Assembly: GCA_009744235.1 (NCBI GenBank)
Contig: WPHV01000006.1
Location: 62,001-126,000, forward strand
Direction: 5' to 3'
From: Gillisella vitis
Lineage (GTDB): Bacteria; Pseudomonadota; Alphaproteobacteria; Rhizobiales; Rhizobiaceae
Length of the DNA: 64,000 nucleotides
Positions 9,768 to 18,500 of the stretch are shown here, in pieces; position 1 is the first letter of the stretch, and each line of letters opens with the position of its first letter. The translations under genes and the position numbers were made by a program. Under the pieces are notes generated by a model. It did not search any database. It was not told where the DNA came from and was given only the letters and a program-made list of their open reading frames with translations.

Positions 9768-10373
9768 ATGGCAAAGCGAGTCACTGGTCCCGAAATCGAA
9801 AAACTGATCCAGCTCCTGGCGAAAGTGCCGGGGCTAGGCCCCCGCTCGGCCCGAAGGGCGGCGCTGCATCTGATCAAGAAGCGCGAGCAATTGATGGGGC
9901 CGCTGGCGCTGGCCATGGGCGAGGCCCACGCGAAGGTGAAGATCTGCTCCTGTTGCGGCAATGTCGATACCATCGATCCCTGCACTGTCTGTACCGACGA
10001 GCGGCGCGACCAATCGATGATCATCGTTGTGGAGGATGTTTCCGATCTCTGGGCGCTGGAACGGTCGGGCGCGATGAATGTCGCCTATCATGTGCTGGGC
10101 GGCACGCTGTCGCCGCTCGACGGCGTCGGGCCTGACGATCTTAACATCAAGGGCCTGATCGACCGGGTGGCAAAAGGCGGCGTGCGGGAAATCATTATCG
10201 CGGTCAATGCGACGGTGGAGGGTCAGACGACGGCCCATTACATTACCGATCACCTGGCCGGGCTCGGGGTGAAAACCACCCGGCTCGCCCATGGCGTGCC
10301 AGTGGGCGGCGAATTGGACTATCTGGACGAGGGTACGCTCTCGGCGGCACTTCGCGCTCGCACGCTGATATAG
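9768..10373 (+). CDS. recR: Recombination mediator protein RecR
   Basis: 201 residues, the standard RecR length. The N-terminal helix-hairpin-helix ([17 protein letters not shown]), the four-cysteine zinc finger ([16 protein letters not shown]) and the Toprim domain starting [15 protein letters not shown] appear in order, followed by the Walker-B-like end. RecR works with RecF and RecO to load RecA on SSB-coated gaps. In many bacteria it follows dnaX and ybaB; here it stands alone behind a divergent MOSC gene. Confidence 0.97.
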   Translation: MAKRVTGPEIEKLIQLLAKVPGLGPRSARRAALHLIKKREQLMGPLALAMGEAHAKVKICSCCGNVDTIDPCTVCTDERRDQSMIIVVEDVSDLWALERSGAMNVAYHVLGGTLSPLDGVGPDDLNIKGLIDRVAKGGVREIIIAVNATVEGQTTAHYITDHLAGLGVKTTRLAHGVPVGGELDYLDEGTLSAALRARTLI

Positions 10374-10410
10374 ATCGACGCTTGATCGCGCATTTTGACA
10401 GGGAGACGAC

Positions 10411-11667
10411 ATGACCCATTTTCGCCGCCCCCTTATGGCTGCGCTTGCAGCAGCCTTCTGCTTTCTGACGATCACACCCGCCATGGCAGCACCCTCGAAA
10501 GCACAGGTGGAAAGCCAGTTCCAGTCCTGGATCAGCCGGGATCTCTGGTCGCAAGCCAAAAAGGCCGGCATTTCGCAAGCGACCTTTACCTCGGTGATGA
10601 AGACCGTAAAGCTTGACTGGTCGCTTCCCGATCTGGCGCCACCCGGCTTCCCGCCGTCGAAGCAGCGCCCGCAGAGCCAGGCGGAATTTTCCTCTCCCGG
10701 GCCGTATTTCCGCGAGGCCCGCATGCAGGCGCTGGCCGCAAGCGGTCGGGCGCTGGCCGATCAATATGCCGCGACGTTGAAAAAGATCGAGGCCAAATAC
10801 GGCGTTTCCGGTCCGATTCTTCTGGCGCTCTGGGGCCGGGAAACCGGCTATGGCCGGGCAAAGCTTCCCTACGAAGCCGTGGATGTTCTGGCCACTAGCG
10901 CCTTCATGTCCACACGGCAGGAGCTTTTCACCCGCGAATTGATCGATGCGCTGCATATCATTGATGGCAAGGATATCGCTGCTGACGCCATGCTCAGTTC
11001 AAGCGCGGGAGCGCTGGGCCAGCCGCAATTCATGCCCTCCAGCTTCCTGCAATATGCGGTGGATTTTGACGGTGACGGTCATCGCAATATCTGGACCTCG
11101 GTGCCGGATAGCCTGGCGTCCATGGCCAATTTCCTGGTGCAGAAAGGCTGGCAGCGTGGCCGCGACTGGGGGTTCGAAGTGACGATACCGTCCGGCGTCT
11201 CCTGCGCTCAGGAAGGGCCGGATCTGGCAAAGCCGATGTCGGCCTGGGCTGCAACCGGCATCAGCCGCATTGGCGGCAAATCCTTCCCGAAACAGGATCT
11301 TTCCGCCCCGACCATGATGCTGGTTCCCGCCGGAACCCATGGTCCGGAATTTCTGGTGACGCCGAATTTCTATGTGCTGAAGGAATATAACAATTCCGAC
11401 CTCTATGCCCTGTTCATCGGCAATCTTGCCGACCGGATCGCCTATGGTTCAGACAGCTTTTCGGCGCCGTGGGGCGATGTCGGCCATATGCTGCGCTCCG
11501 ACGTACAGTCCATGCAGCAGACACTGGTGAAAAAGGGTTATGATGTCGGCAAGGCCGATGGTCTCGCAGGCTTCAAGACCCGACGGTCGCTGGGCGACTG
11601 GCAGACGAAAAACGGGCTGAAACCGACCTGCTTTCCCGATGAGGGCCTGAAGGCAAAATTGAAGTAA
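10411..11667 (+). CDS. Lytic murein transglycosylase, MltB family with peptidoglycan-binding domain
   Basis: 418 residues. The signal peptide runs to about residue 26 (ITPAMAAPSK). The SLT_2 catalytic domain follows, with the catalytic glutamate E144 in LALWGRETGYGRA and the supporting motifs LSSSAGALGQPQFMPSSFLQ and DFDGDGHRNIW. The C-terminal 55 or so residues (DVQSMQQTLVKKGYDVGKAD) are a PG_binding_1 domain. It cleaves the MurNAc-GlcNAc glycosidic bond in the periplasm with 1,6-anhydro product. The SD is GGGAGACGAC. Confidence 0.94.
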   Translation: MTHFRRPLMAALAAAFCFLTITPAMAAPSKAQVESQFQSWISRDLWSQAKKAGISQATFTSVMKTVKLDWSLPDLAPPGFPPSKQRPQSQAEFSSPGPYFREARMQALAASGRALADQYAATLKKIEAKYGVSGPILLALWGRETGYGRAKLPYEAVDVLATSAFMSTRQELFTRELIDALHIIDGKDIAADAMLSSSAGALGQPQFMPSSFLQYAVDFDGDGHRNIWTSVPDSLASMANFLVQKGWQRGRDWGFEVTIPSGVSCAQEGPDLAKPMSAWAATGISRIGGKSFPKQDLSAPTMMLVPAGTHGPEFLVTPNFYVLKEYNNSDLYALFIGNLADRIAYGSDSFSAPWGDVGHMLRSDVQSMQQTLVKKGYDVGKADGLAGFKTRRSLGDWQTKNGLKPTCFPDEGLKAKLK

Positions 11668-11669
11668 GA

Positions 11670-11703
11670 AAATGCCGCCGAGACAGGGATCTCGGCGGCA
11701 TTT
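11670..11703. terminator. Bidirectional rho-independent terminator
   Basis: AAATGCCGCCGAGA (11670-11683) and TCTCGGCGGCATTT (11690-11703) form a perfect 14-bp stem with a 6-nt loop, between the transglycosylase stop and the end of the first RTX gene. Confidence 0.8.
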
Positions 11704-11709
11704 CGAGCG

Positions 11710-14700
11710 TTACATTAATGTGTCGCTGCTTGTCAGGCTTGCATAGCTCAAGCCATGCACTGTCAGCGTATCGCCGTTGCCGAAGTTGAACAGCACGCCG
11801 TCCTCAATCTCGCTGGCATAGGCGGCGGCATCGCTGACCGTGGCAAAGCCCATGCCGGTCAGGTCGATCGTGTCTGAAGAGGACTGGAAGTCGAAAACGA
11901 CATCATTACCATAGCTGGTGTTGAACACGAACACATCGCTGCCTTCACCGCCATAAAGTCCGTCATTGCCGGTGCCACCATCCAGCACGTCATCGCCAGC
12001 CCCACCCGATAGCACGTTGGCCCCGGTGTCTCCCGTCAGCGTATCGGCATAGGCCGATCCTTCAATGTTTTCGATGCTGGTGAACACATCGCCTGTTGCG
12101 TAACCGCCGGAGATCGTTTTCGTGAGGAGATTAATGGTCACCGCGGCGGTGGAATCGCTGTAGCTTGCCGTGTCGCTTCCGTCACCACCATCAATGGTAT
12201 CGCCACCGCTGCCGCCACGGATCGTATCGTTGCCGGCATAGCCATAGAGCTTATCGACACCGCCCTGACTGATAATGACATTATCTGCACTATTGCCGTA
12301 ACCGAGAAAATCGGTCGAAGCGGTGTGGGTGAGGTTTTCAAAATTGGTTTTCAGCGTGTAGCTGGTCAAGGTTGTTTCAACCGTATCCGTGCCAGCACTT
12401 GCCTCTTCGACCAGAACCGTCGTTGTGGCAACTTGGCTGACAACATAGGTGTCGTCACCTTTGCCGCCTGCAAAGGTTATTGTTGAGTTTGCTGTGAATG
12501 TGTCGTTGAAGTCTGAGCCGATAATCTTGTCGATACCGCTCAGCGTATCATCTGCTGCCTCACCGCCCGTATTCGTGCCGGTGACGAGATTGATTTGGAT
12601 AGCGGCTGACGAACTGGCGTAGCTTGCCGTGTCAGTGCCAGCGCCACCGCTCAGCGTATCGGCGCCCTCGCCACCTACGAAGGTGTCATCGCCATCACTG
12701 CCGGTCAGCGTGTCGGCACCTTCGCCACCTACCAAGGTGTCAGTACCAATACCACCGCTTAGCGTATCGGCACCCTCGCCACCTTCCAAGGTGTCATCGC
12801 CATTCCCACCGTTCAGCGTATCGGCGCCTTTACCACCTGCCAGCGTGTCATTTCCATCGCCACCGTTGAGAACGTTGTTGTTGTCATTACCCGTCAGCGT
12901 GTCGGCACTGCTGGTGCCCGTGAGGTTTTCGATACTGGTGAATGTATCGCCAGCCGCTTCGCCGCCGGTCGCTACATTGCTCTTGAGGTTGATATTAACC
13001 GCCGCACTTCCCTCATAGCTCGCCGTGTCGGAGCCGTCGCCGCCGTTCAGGATGTCGGCACCCGCCTTGCCGATCAGCGTATCGTTGCCAGCACCACCGA
13101 TGATCGTGTTATCCTGTGTGTTGCCGGTGCCGGTAAAGTAGCCAGCTCCTATGTATTCCAGCGTTTCGACATAATCCGACAGCGTGTAGTTTACCGAAGT
13201 CTGGACCGTGTCACTGCCCGCACCTGTGCTTTCGGAGACGATGACGTTGCTGCTGCCCACGACATAGGTGTCATCTCCTTTGCCGCCTGCCAGGGTGATG
13301 GTGCTTGATGTGGTAAATGTGTCGTTGAAGTCAGAGCCGATAATCTTGTCGATGCCGCTCAGCGTATCATCTGCGGCATCACCGCCCGTATTCGTGCCGG
13401 TGACGAGATTGATTTTGATAGCGGCTAACGAACTGGCGTAGCTTGCCGTGTCAGTACCAGCGCCGCCGCTCAGCGTATCGGCTCCCTCGCCGCCTACCAA
13501 GCTGTCATCGCCATCACCGCCGTTCAGCGTGTCTGCTCCGTTGCCGCCTGCCAGCGTGTCATTGCCGCCACCACCGTTGAGAACGTTGTTGTTGTCATCC
13601 CCCGTCATCGTGTCGGCATTGTTGGTGCCTGTGAGATTTTCGATGCTAGTGAATGTATCGCCAGCGGCGTCTCCACCGGATGTTACACCGGTTTTGAGAT
13701 TGACATTGACTGCTGCACTTCCCTCATAGCTCGCCGTGTCGGAACCGTTACCGCCGTTCAGGATGTCGGCACCAGCCTTGCCGATTAGCGTATCGTTCCC
13801 GGAGCCACCGATGATCGTGTTATCCTGCGCGCTGCCGGTACCGGTAAAGTCGCCAACTCCTATGTATTCCAGCGTTTCGACATAGTTCGACAGCGTGTAG
13901 TTCACCGAGGCCCGGACCGTGTCACTGCCCGCACCAGTGCTTTCGGAGATGGTGACGCTGCTTCTGCCCACGACATAGGTATCGTCCCCTTTGCCGCCTG
14001 CCAAGGTATTCTCGGAATTCGAGGTGAATGTGTCGTTGAAGTCTGAGCCGATAATCTTGTCGATGCCGCTCAACGTATCACCTGCGGCATCACCGCCCGT
14101 ATTCGTGCCTGTGACGAGATTGATTTTGATAGCGGCTAACGAACTGGCGTAGCTTGCCGTGTCAGTACCAGCGCCGCCGCTCAGCGTATCGGCACCCTCG
14201 CCACCTACGAAGGTGTCATCGCCATCACCGCCGGTCAGGGTGTCGGCACCTTCGCCACCTTCCAAGGTGTCAGCACCATTACCACCGTTCAGCGTGTCTG
14301 CTCCGTTGCCGCCTGCCAGCGTATCATTGCCATCGCCACCGTTGAGAACGTTGTTGTTGTCATCCCCCGTCAGCGTGTCGGCACTGCTGGTGCCTGTGAG
14401 GTTTTCGATACTGGTGAATGTATCGCCAGCGGCGTCTCCACCGAATGTTACCCCGGTTTTGAGATTGACATTGACCGCTGCACTTCCCTCATAGCTCGCC
14501 GTGTCGGAGCCGTCACCGCCGTTCAGGATGTCGGCACCAGCCTTGCCGATTAGCGTATCGTTCCCGGAGCCACCGATGATCGTGTTATCCTGCGCGCTGC
14601 CGGTACCGGTAAAGTCGCCAACTCCTATGTATTCCAGCGTTTCGACATAGTTCGACAGCGTGTAGTTCACCGAGGCCCGGACCGTGTCACTGCCCGCACC

Positions 14701-15093
14701 AGTGCTTTCGGAGATGGTGACGTTGCTGCTGCCCACGACATAGGTGTCATCTCCTTTGCCGCCTGCCAGGGTGATGGTGCTTGATGCGGTGAATGTGTCG
14801 TTGAAGTCAGAGCCGATAATCTTGTCGATGCCGCTCAGCGTATCACCTGCGGCATCACCGCCCGTATTCGTGCCGGTGACGAGATTGATTTGGATAGCGG
14901 CTGACGAACTGGCGTAGCTTGCCGTATCAGTACCAGCGCCGCCGTTCAGTGTATCGGCTCCCTCGCCACCATCTAGCGTATCGTTACCATCGCTACCGTT
15001 TAATATGTCGTCGCCAGCTAGGCCCGAAATTGTATCTGCCGCTGTTGTTCCGTTTAAAGTATTATTTCCAGAATCGCCCGTTAAAGTCGCCAT
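11710..15093 (-). CDS. RTX repeat protein A (hemolysin-type Ca-binding repeats)
   Basis: About 1127 residues made almost only of GGxGxDxLxGGxGxDT nonapeptides (RTX, PF00353), which fold into Ca2+-binding beta-rolls. Large modules of about 235-270 residues recur: TDTASYASS (about 56 and 311), then KIIGSDFNDTFT, GGKGDDTYVV, NYTLSNYVETLEYIG, and NLTGTSSADTLTGDD. The last 90 or so residues (GGEGSDVFVF, NDVVFDFQSSSDTIDLTGMG, ending SLTSSDTLM) are shared with the other two RTX proteins and resemble the C-terminal region of type I-secreted RTX proteins. There is no signal peptide and no enzymatic domain, so an extracellular structural or adhesive role is likely. The start ATG at 15093 has AGGGG nine nt upstream; the ATG at 15114 lies in the leader. 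Highly acidic (Asp/Asn/Gly/Thr-rich). Confidence 0.9.
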   Translation of the reverse strand: MATLTGDSGNNTLNGTTAADTISGLAGDDILNGSDGNDTLDGGEGADTLNGGAGTDTASYASSSAAIQINLVTGTNTGGDAAGDTLSGIDKIIGSDFNDTFTASSTITLAGGKGDDTYVVGSSNVTISESTGAGSDTVRASVNYTLSNYVETLEYIGVGDFTGTGSAQDNTIIGGSGNDTLIGKAGADILNGGDGSDTASYEGSAAVNVNLKTGVTFGGDAAGDTFTSIENLTGTSSADTLTGDDNNNVLNGGDGNDTLAGGNGADTLNGGNGADTLEGGEGADTLTGGDGDDTFVGGEGADTLSGGAGTDTASYASSLAAIKINLVTGTNTGGDAAGDTLSGIDKIIGSDFNDTFTSNSENTLAGGKGDDTYVVGRSSVTISESTGAGSDTVRASVNYTLSNYVETLEYIGVGDFTGTGSAQDNTIIGGSGNDTLIGKAGADILNGGNGSDTASYEGSAAVNVNLKTGVTSGGDAAGDTFTSIENLTGTNNADTMTGDDNNNVLNGGGGNDTLAGGNGADTLNGGDGDDSLVGGEGADTLSGGAGTDTASYASSLAAIKINLVTGTNTGGDAADDTLSGIDKIIGSDFNDTFTTSSTITLAGGKGDDTYVVGSSNVIVSESTGAGSDTVQTSVNYTLSDYVETLEYIGAGYFTGTGNTQDNTIIGGAGNDTLIGKAGADILNGGDGSDTASYEGSAAVNINLKSNVATGGEAAGDTFTSIENLTGTSSADTLTGNDNNNVLNGGDGNDTLAGGKGADTLNGGNGDDTLEGGEGADTLSGGIGTDTLVGGEGADTLTGSDGDDTFVGGEGADTLSGGAGTDTASYASSSAAIQINLVTGTNTGGEAADDTLSGIDKIIGSDFNDTFTANSTITFAGGKGDDTYVVSQVATTTVLVEEASAGTDTVETTLTSYTLKTNFENLTHTASTDFLGYGNSADNVIISQGGVDKLYGYAGNDTIRGGSGGDTIDGGDGSDTASYSDSTAAVTINLLTKTISGGYATGDVFTSIENIEGSAYADTLTGDTGANVLSGGAGDDVLDGGTGNDGLYGGEGSDVFVFNTSYGNDVVFDFQSSSDTIDLTGMGFATVSDAAAYASEIEDGVLFNFGNGDTLTVHGLSYASLTSSDTLM
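12480..14900 (-). repeat. Near-identical tandem modules inside RTX gene A
   Basis: The DNA motif AAGTCTGAGCCGATAATCTT and its close variants recur near 12510, 13335, 14040 and 14805, so the module is repeated about every 700-820 bp. The stretch around 13845-13970 is nearly the same as that around 14603-14725 for more than 100 bp, with only isolated substitutions. This indicates recent intragenic duplication or recombination. Such repeats can change copy number by slippage or unequal crossing-over and can collapse in assembly. Confidence 0.85.
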
Positions 15094-15130
15094 GTGATAT
15101 ACCCCTGATTGCACCCTGATTTATAAATTG

Positions 15131-15180
15131 CATATCAAAATATAATCGCATAGAGGGAATTTTTTCGTCTAATTTAGTAA
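15131..15180. promoter_or_regulatory. Conserved divergent promoter block upstream of RTX gene A
   Basis: The block from CATATCAAAATATAATCGCA through TAGAGGGAAT and on to CTAATTTAG is nearly identical to 20523-20572 upstream of RTX gene B (CATATCCAAATATAATCGCA, TAGAGGGAAT). Both sit about 40-90 bp before the RTX start and on the 5' side of a GT61 copy. Conservation outside coding sequence, AT-richness and TATAAT-like hexamers suggest a shared promoter or operator. No factor is identified. Confidence 0.5.
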
Positions 15181-15194
15181 AATAAAATCCTAGG

Positions 15195-15462
15195 TTGTCG
15201 CCCCGCATGGCGCGGGCTTGGCAAATCTTGTCTATTGCCAGCCGGGCGCCAAAACCAGGGTTATCGAACTGTTCCAGGCGAATTGCATCAATGGTTGCTA
15301 TGCAAGAGTTTTTCAGGCGAAAGGGTTGGATTATACGGCGGCCCTCAACCCAGATATGCCCGGTCAGAATGCAGACGGAACACCCAAAGAGAGATCAAGA
15401 TCCCAAACGACATGTGGCTCGTCGCCGACATTTTCTTGCTGGAAAAAGTCTTGACTGCATGA
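15195..15462 (+). pseudogene. GT61 glycosyltransferase remnant (C-terminal third, frameshifted)
   Basis: From TTGTCG at 15195 the sequence parallels the last 266 bp of the intact GT61 gene (from TTGTCG at 21595). The encoded peptides match: HGAGLANLVYCQPGAKTRVI here against HGAGLANLVYCQPGIKTRVI there. The first 260 or so codons are missing; the fragment is joined directly to an AT-rich promoter-like stretch. A 2-nt insertion near 15393 (AAAGAGAGATC against AAAGAGATC) shifts the frame, so NDMWLVADIFLLEKVLTA is read in a different frame from the upstream part. It is therefore a dead copy left from duplication of the GT61-RTX unit. Confidence 0.88.
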
Positions 15463-15495
15463 TCGCCAAATGACGTTAAAATTGAAACAGGAGCA

Positions 15496-15537
15496 TGTGG
15501 CCGGGACGAAAGCACCCCGGCCACAAGTCGATTTTTT
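15496..15537. terminator. Terminator between GT61 remnant and RTX gene B
   Basis: TGTGGCCGGG (15496-15505) pairs with CCCGGCCACA (15516-15525), and a T-run follows at 15532-15537. The same hairpin, with small changes, lies at 21893-21935 after the intact GT61. This shows that the 3' flank was duplicated with the cassette. Confidence 0.8.
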
Positions 15538-18500
15538 ACATCAATGAATCACTTGATGTCAGGCTTGCATAGCTCAAGCCATGCACTGTCAGCGTATCGC
15601 CGTTGCCGAAGTTGAACAGCACGCCGTCTTCGATCTCGGTTGCATAGGCGGCGGCATCGCTGACGGTGGCAAAGCCCATGCCGGTCAGATCGATTGTGTC
15701 TGACGAGGACTGGAAGTCGAAAACGACATCATTGCCATAGCTGGTGTTGAACACGAACACATCGCTGCCTTCACCACCGTAAAGCTCGTCATTGCCGGTG
15801 CCACCATCCAGCTGATCATTGCCAGAACCACCCGTCAGCACATTGTCGGCGCTGTTGCCGGAGCCGGTGAAGTTGGCTGTGCCGGTATAGGTGAGGTTTT
15901 CGAGGTTATCGCCCAGCGTATAGTTGGCACTGCTGGTCTTGACCAGATCGATCCCCGCATCGGCATTTTCCGTAATAGCGCTTGCCGAATTTCCGATGTC
16001 ATAGGTGTCATCGCCAAGGCCGCCTGACAGGGTCTTGTCGGTGCTTGTGGTGAATGTGTCACCAAAGGCGGAGCCGACGACAACTTCGACGCTGCTATAG
16101 TGATCGCCCTCGGCGTAACCGCCGCTGCCGACATTTGTCACCAGGTTGACGGAAACACCCGCTGTGGAAAGGTCGTAGCTTGCGGTATCTGTCCCTGTGC
16201 CACCATTGATTTTCTCGGCGCCGGAGCCAGCCAACACAGTGTCATTGCCAGCACCGACATTATATTCGGCAGCATAGGTGCTGCCGGTATAGGTGTCACC
16301 ATAAGTGCTGCCGGTGAAGGCCTCGATCCCGGTAAACGTATCGCCCGCCGCGTAGCCGGAGCCGGTTCCTGTCGTCAGATCCAGCATTACTGCCGATGTT
16401 GCGGCAGAGTAGTTGAGCGTGTCGTAATTCCCCGCGCCGCCATCGAGGACATCGGCACCCTCTCCACCGTTCAGGACGTCATTGCCACCGCCGCCGATCA
16501 GAATATCGTCGCCAGCGCCGCCGGTTAACATTTCCGCCGCGCTGCTTCCAATCAGCGTGTCGTTGAAGCTGGAGCCGATGACACGTTCGATGCTGCTGAA
16601 TTTATCGCCTTGCGCATCGCCGCCGGTTGCTGTCCCAGTGCTGAGATCAACTTTGACTGCCGCAGCCGACGCTTCATAGGTGATCTTGTCTTGGCCAGCG
16701 CCGCCATTCAGCGTGTCAGCACCCGCACCGCCGATCAATAGGTCATCGCCCGCTCCACCCGATAGCAGGTTGGCCCCGGTGTCTCCCGTCAGCGTATCGG
16801 CATAGGCCGACCCTTCGACATTTTCGATGCTGGTGAACACGTCGCCTGTTGCGTAACCGCCGGAGATCGTTTTCGTGAGAAGATTAATGGTCACCGCTGC
16901 AGTGGAATCGCTGTAGCTTGCCGTGTCGCTTCCATCGCCACCATCAATGGTATCGCCACCACTGCCGCCACGGATCGTATCGTTGCCAGCATAGCCATAA
17001 AGCTTATCGACGCCACCCTGACTGACGATGACATTGTCGGCACTATTGCCGTAACCGAGAAAATTGGTCGAGTCAGTGTGGGTGAGGTTTTCAAAATTGG
17101 TTTTCAGCGTGTAGCTGGTTAAGGTTGTTTCAACCGTATCCGTGCCAGCGCTGGCTTCTTCGACCAGAACCGTCGTTGTGGCACCCTGGCTGACAACATA
17201 GGTGTCATTGCCACCACCACCGGAAAGCGTTCCTGTTGATGCCGACGTGAACCGGTCATCATATTGAGAACCGATCACGCCTTCGATGCTGCTCAGTGTG
17301 TCATCAGCGGCATCACCGCCCGTGTGCGTGCCGGTGACGAGATTGATCTGGATGGCTGCAAAGGAATTGGCGTAGTTTGCCGTGTCGGAACCATCGCCAC
17401 CATTCAGCGTGTCGGCGCCTTTGCCACCTGCCAAGGTGTCATTGCCACCGCTACCGTTGAGAACGTTGTTGCTGTCATTGCCCGTGAGCGTGTCGGCGCT
17501 GCTTGAGCCTGTCAGGTTTTCGATGCTGGAGAATGTGTCGCCAGCCGCTTCGCCGCCGGTCGCAAGATTGGTCTTGAGGTTGACAGTGACCGCTGCGCTT
17601 CCAGCATAGCTTGCGGTATCGGCGCCCGACCCGCCGATCAGAACGTCAGCGCCTGCCTTGCCGATCAGCGTATCGTTACCGGAGCCACCGGTGATGGTGT
17701 TGTTCAGGGCGTTACCCGTACCGGTGAAGTTATTGGAGCCGGTATATACGAGATTCTCGACATTGTTGGTTAGGGTGTAATCCATTGATGCACGGACAGT
17801 ATCGCTGCCCTCATCTGCTGCCTCGGAGACGGTGACGCTGGTGCTGTCCACGACATAGGTGTCATCTCCTTTTCCACCTGCGAAGGTGATGGAGCTTGAT
17901 GCGGTGAATGTGTCGTTGAAGTCTGAGCCGATAATCTTGTCGATGCCGCTCAGCATATCATCTGCTGCATCACCGCCCGTATTCGCGCCGGTGACGAGAT
18001 TGATTTGGATAGCGGCTAACGAACTGGCGTAGCTTGCCGTGTCAGTGTCACCGCCACCGGTCAGCGTGTCGGCTCCCTCGCCACCTACCAAGATGTCATC
18101 GCCATAACCACCGTTCAGCGTATCAGCGCCTTTACCACCTGCCAGCGTGTCATTGCCAGCGCCACCGTTGAGTACGTTGTTGTTGTCATCACCCGTCAGC
18201 GTGTCGGCGTAGCTGGAACCCGTCAGGTTCTCGACACTGAAGAATGTATCGCCAGCCGCTTCGCCGCCAGTCGCTACATTGGTCTTGAGGTTGATATTGA
18301 CCGCCGCGCTTCCCTCATACTTCGCTGTGTCGGAGCCCGATCCGCCTTCTAGCTTATCGGCTCCACCATTGCCGACCAGCGTGTCGTTACCCGCGCCGCC
18401 AACGATGGTATTGTTCTGATCGTTTCCAGTGCCGGTAAAGTCACCGGTTCCAGTATATTTCAGCGTTTCGACATAGTCCGGCTGCGTATAATTGATTGAC

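Noticed and set aside
12624..14494. Plus-strand Pro/Ser/Val- and His/Arg-rich open frames inside the RTX region
   Set aside because: They are antisense readings of RTX nonapeptides (SVSAPSPP is the complement of GGxGADTL), repetitive because the RTX gene is.
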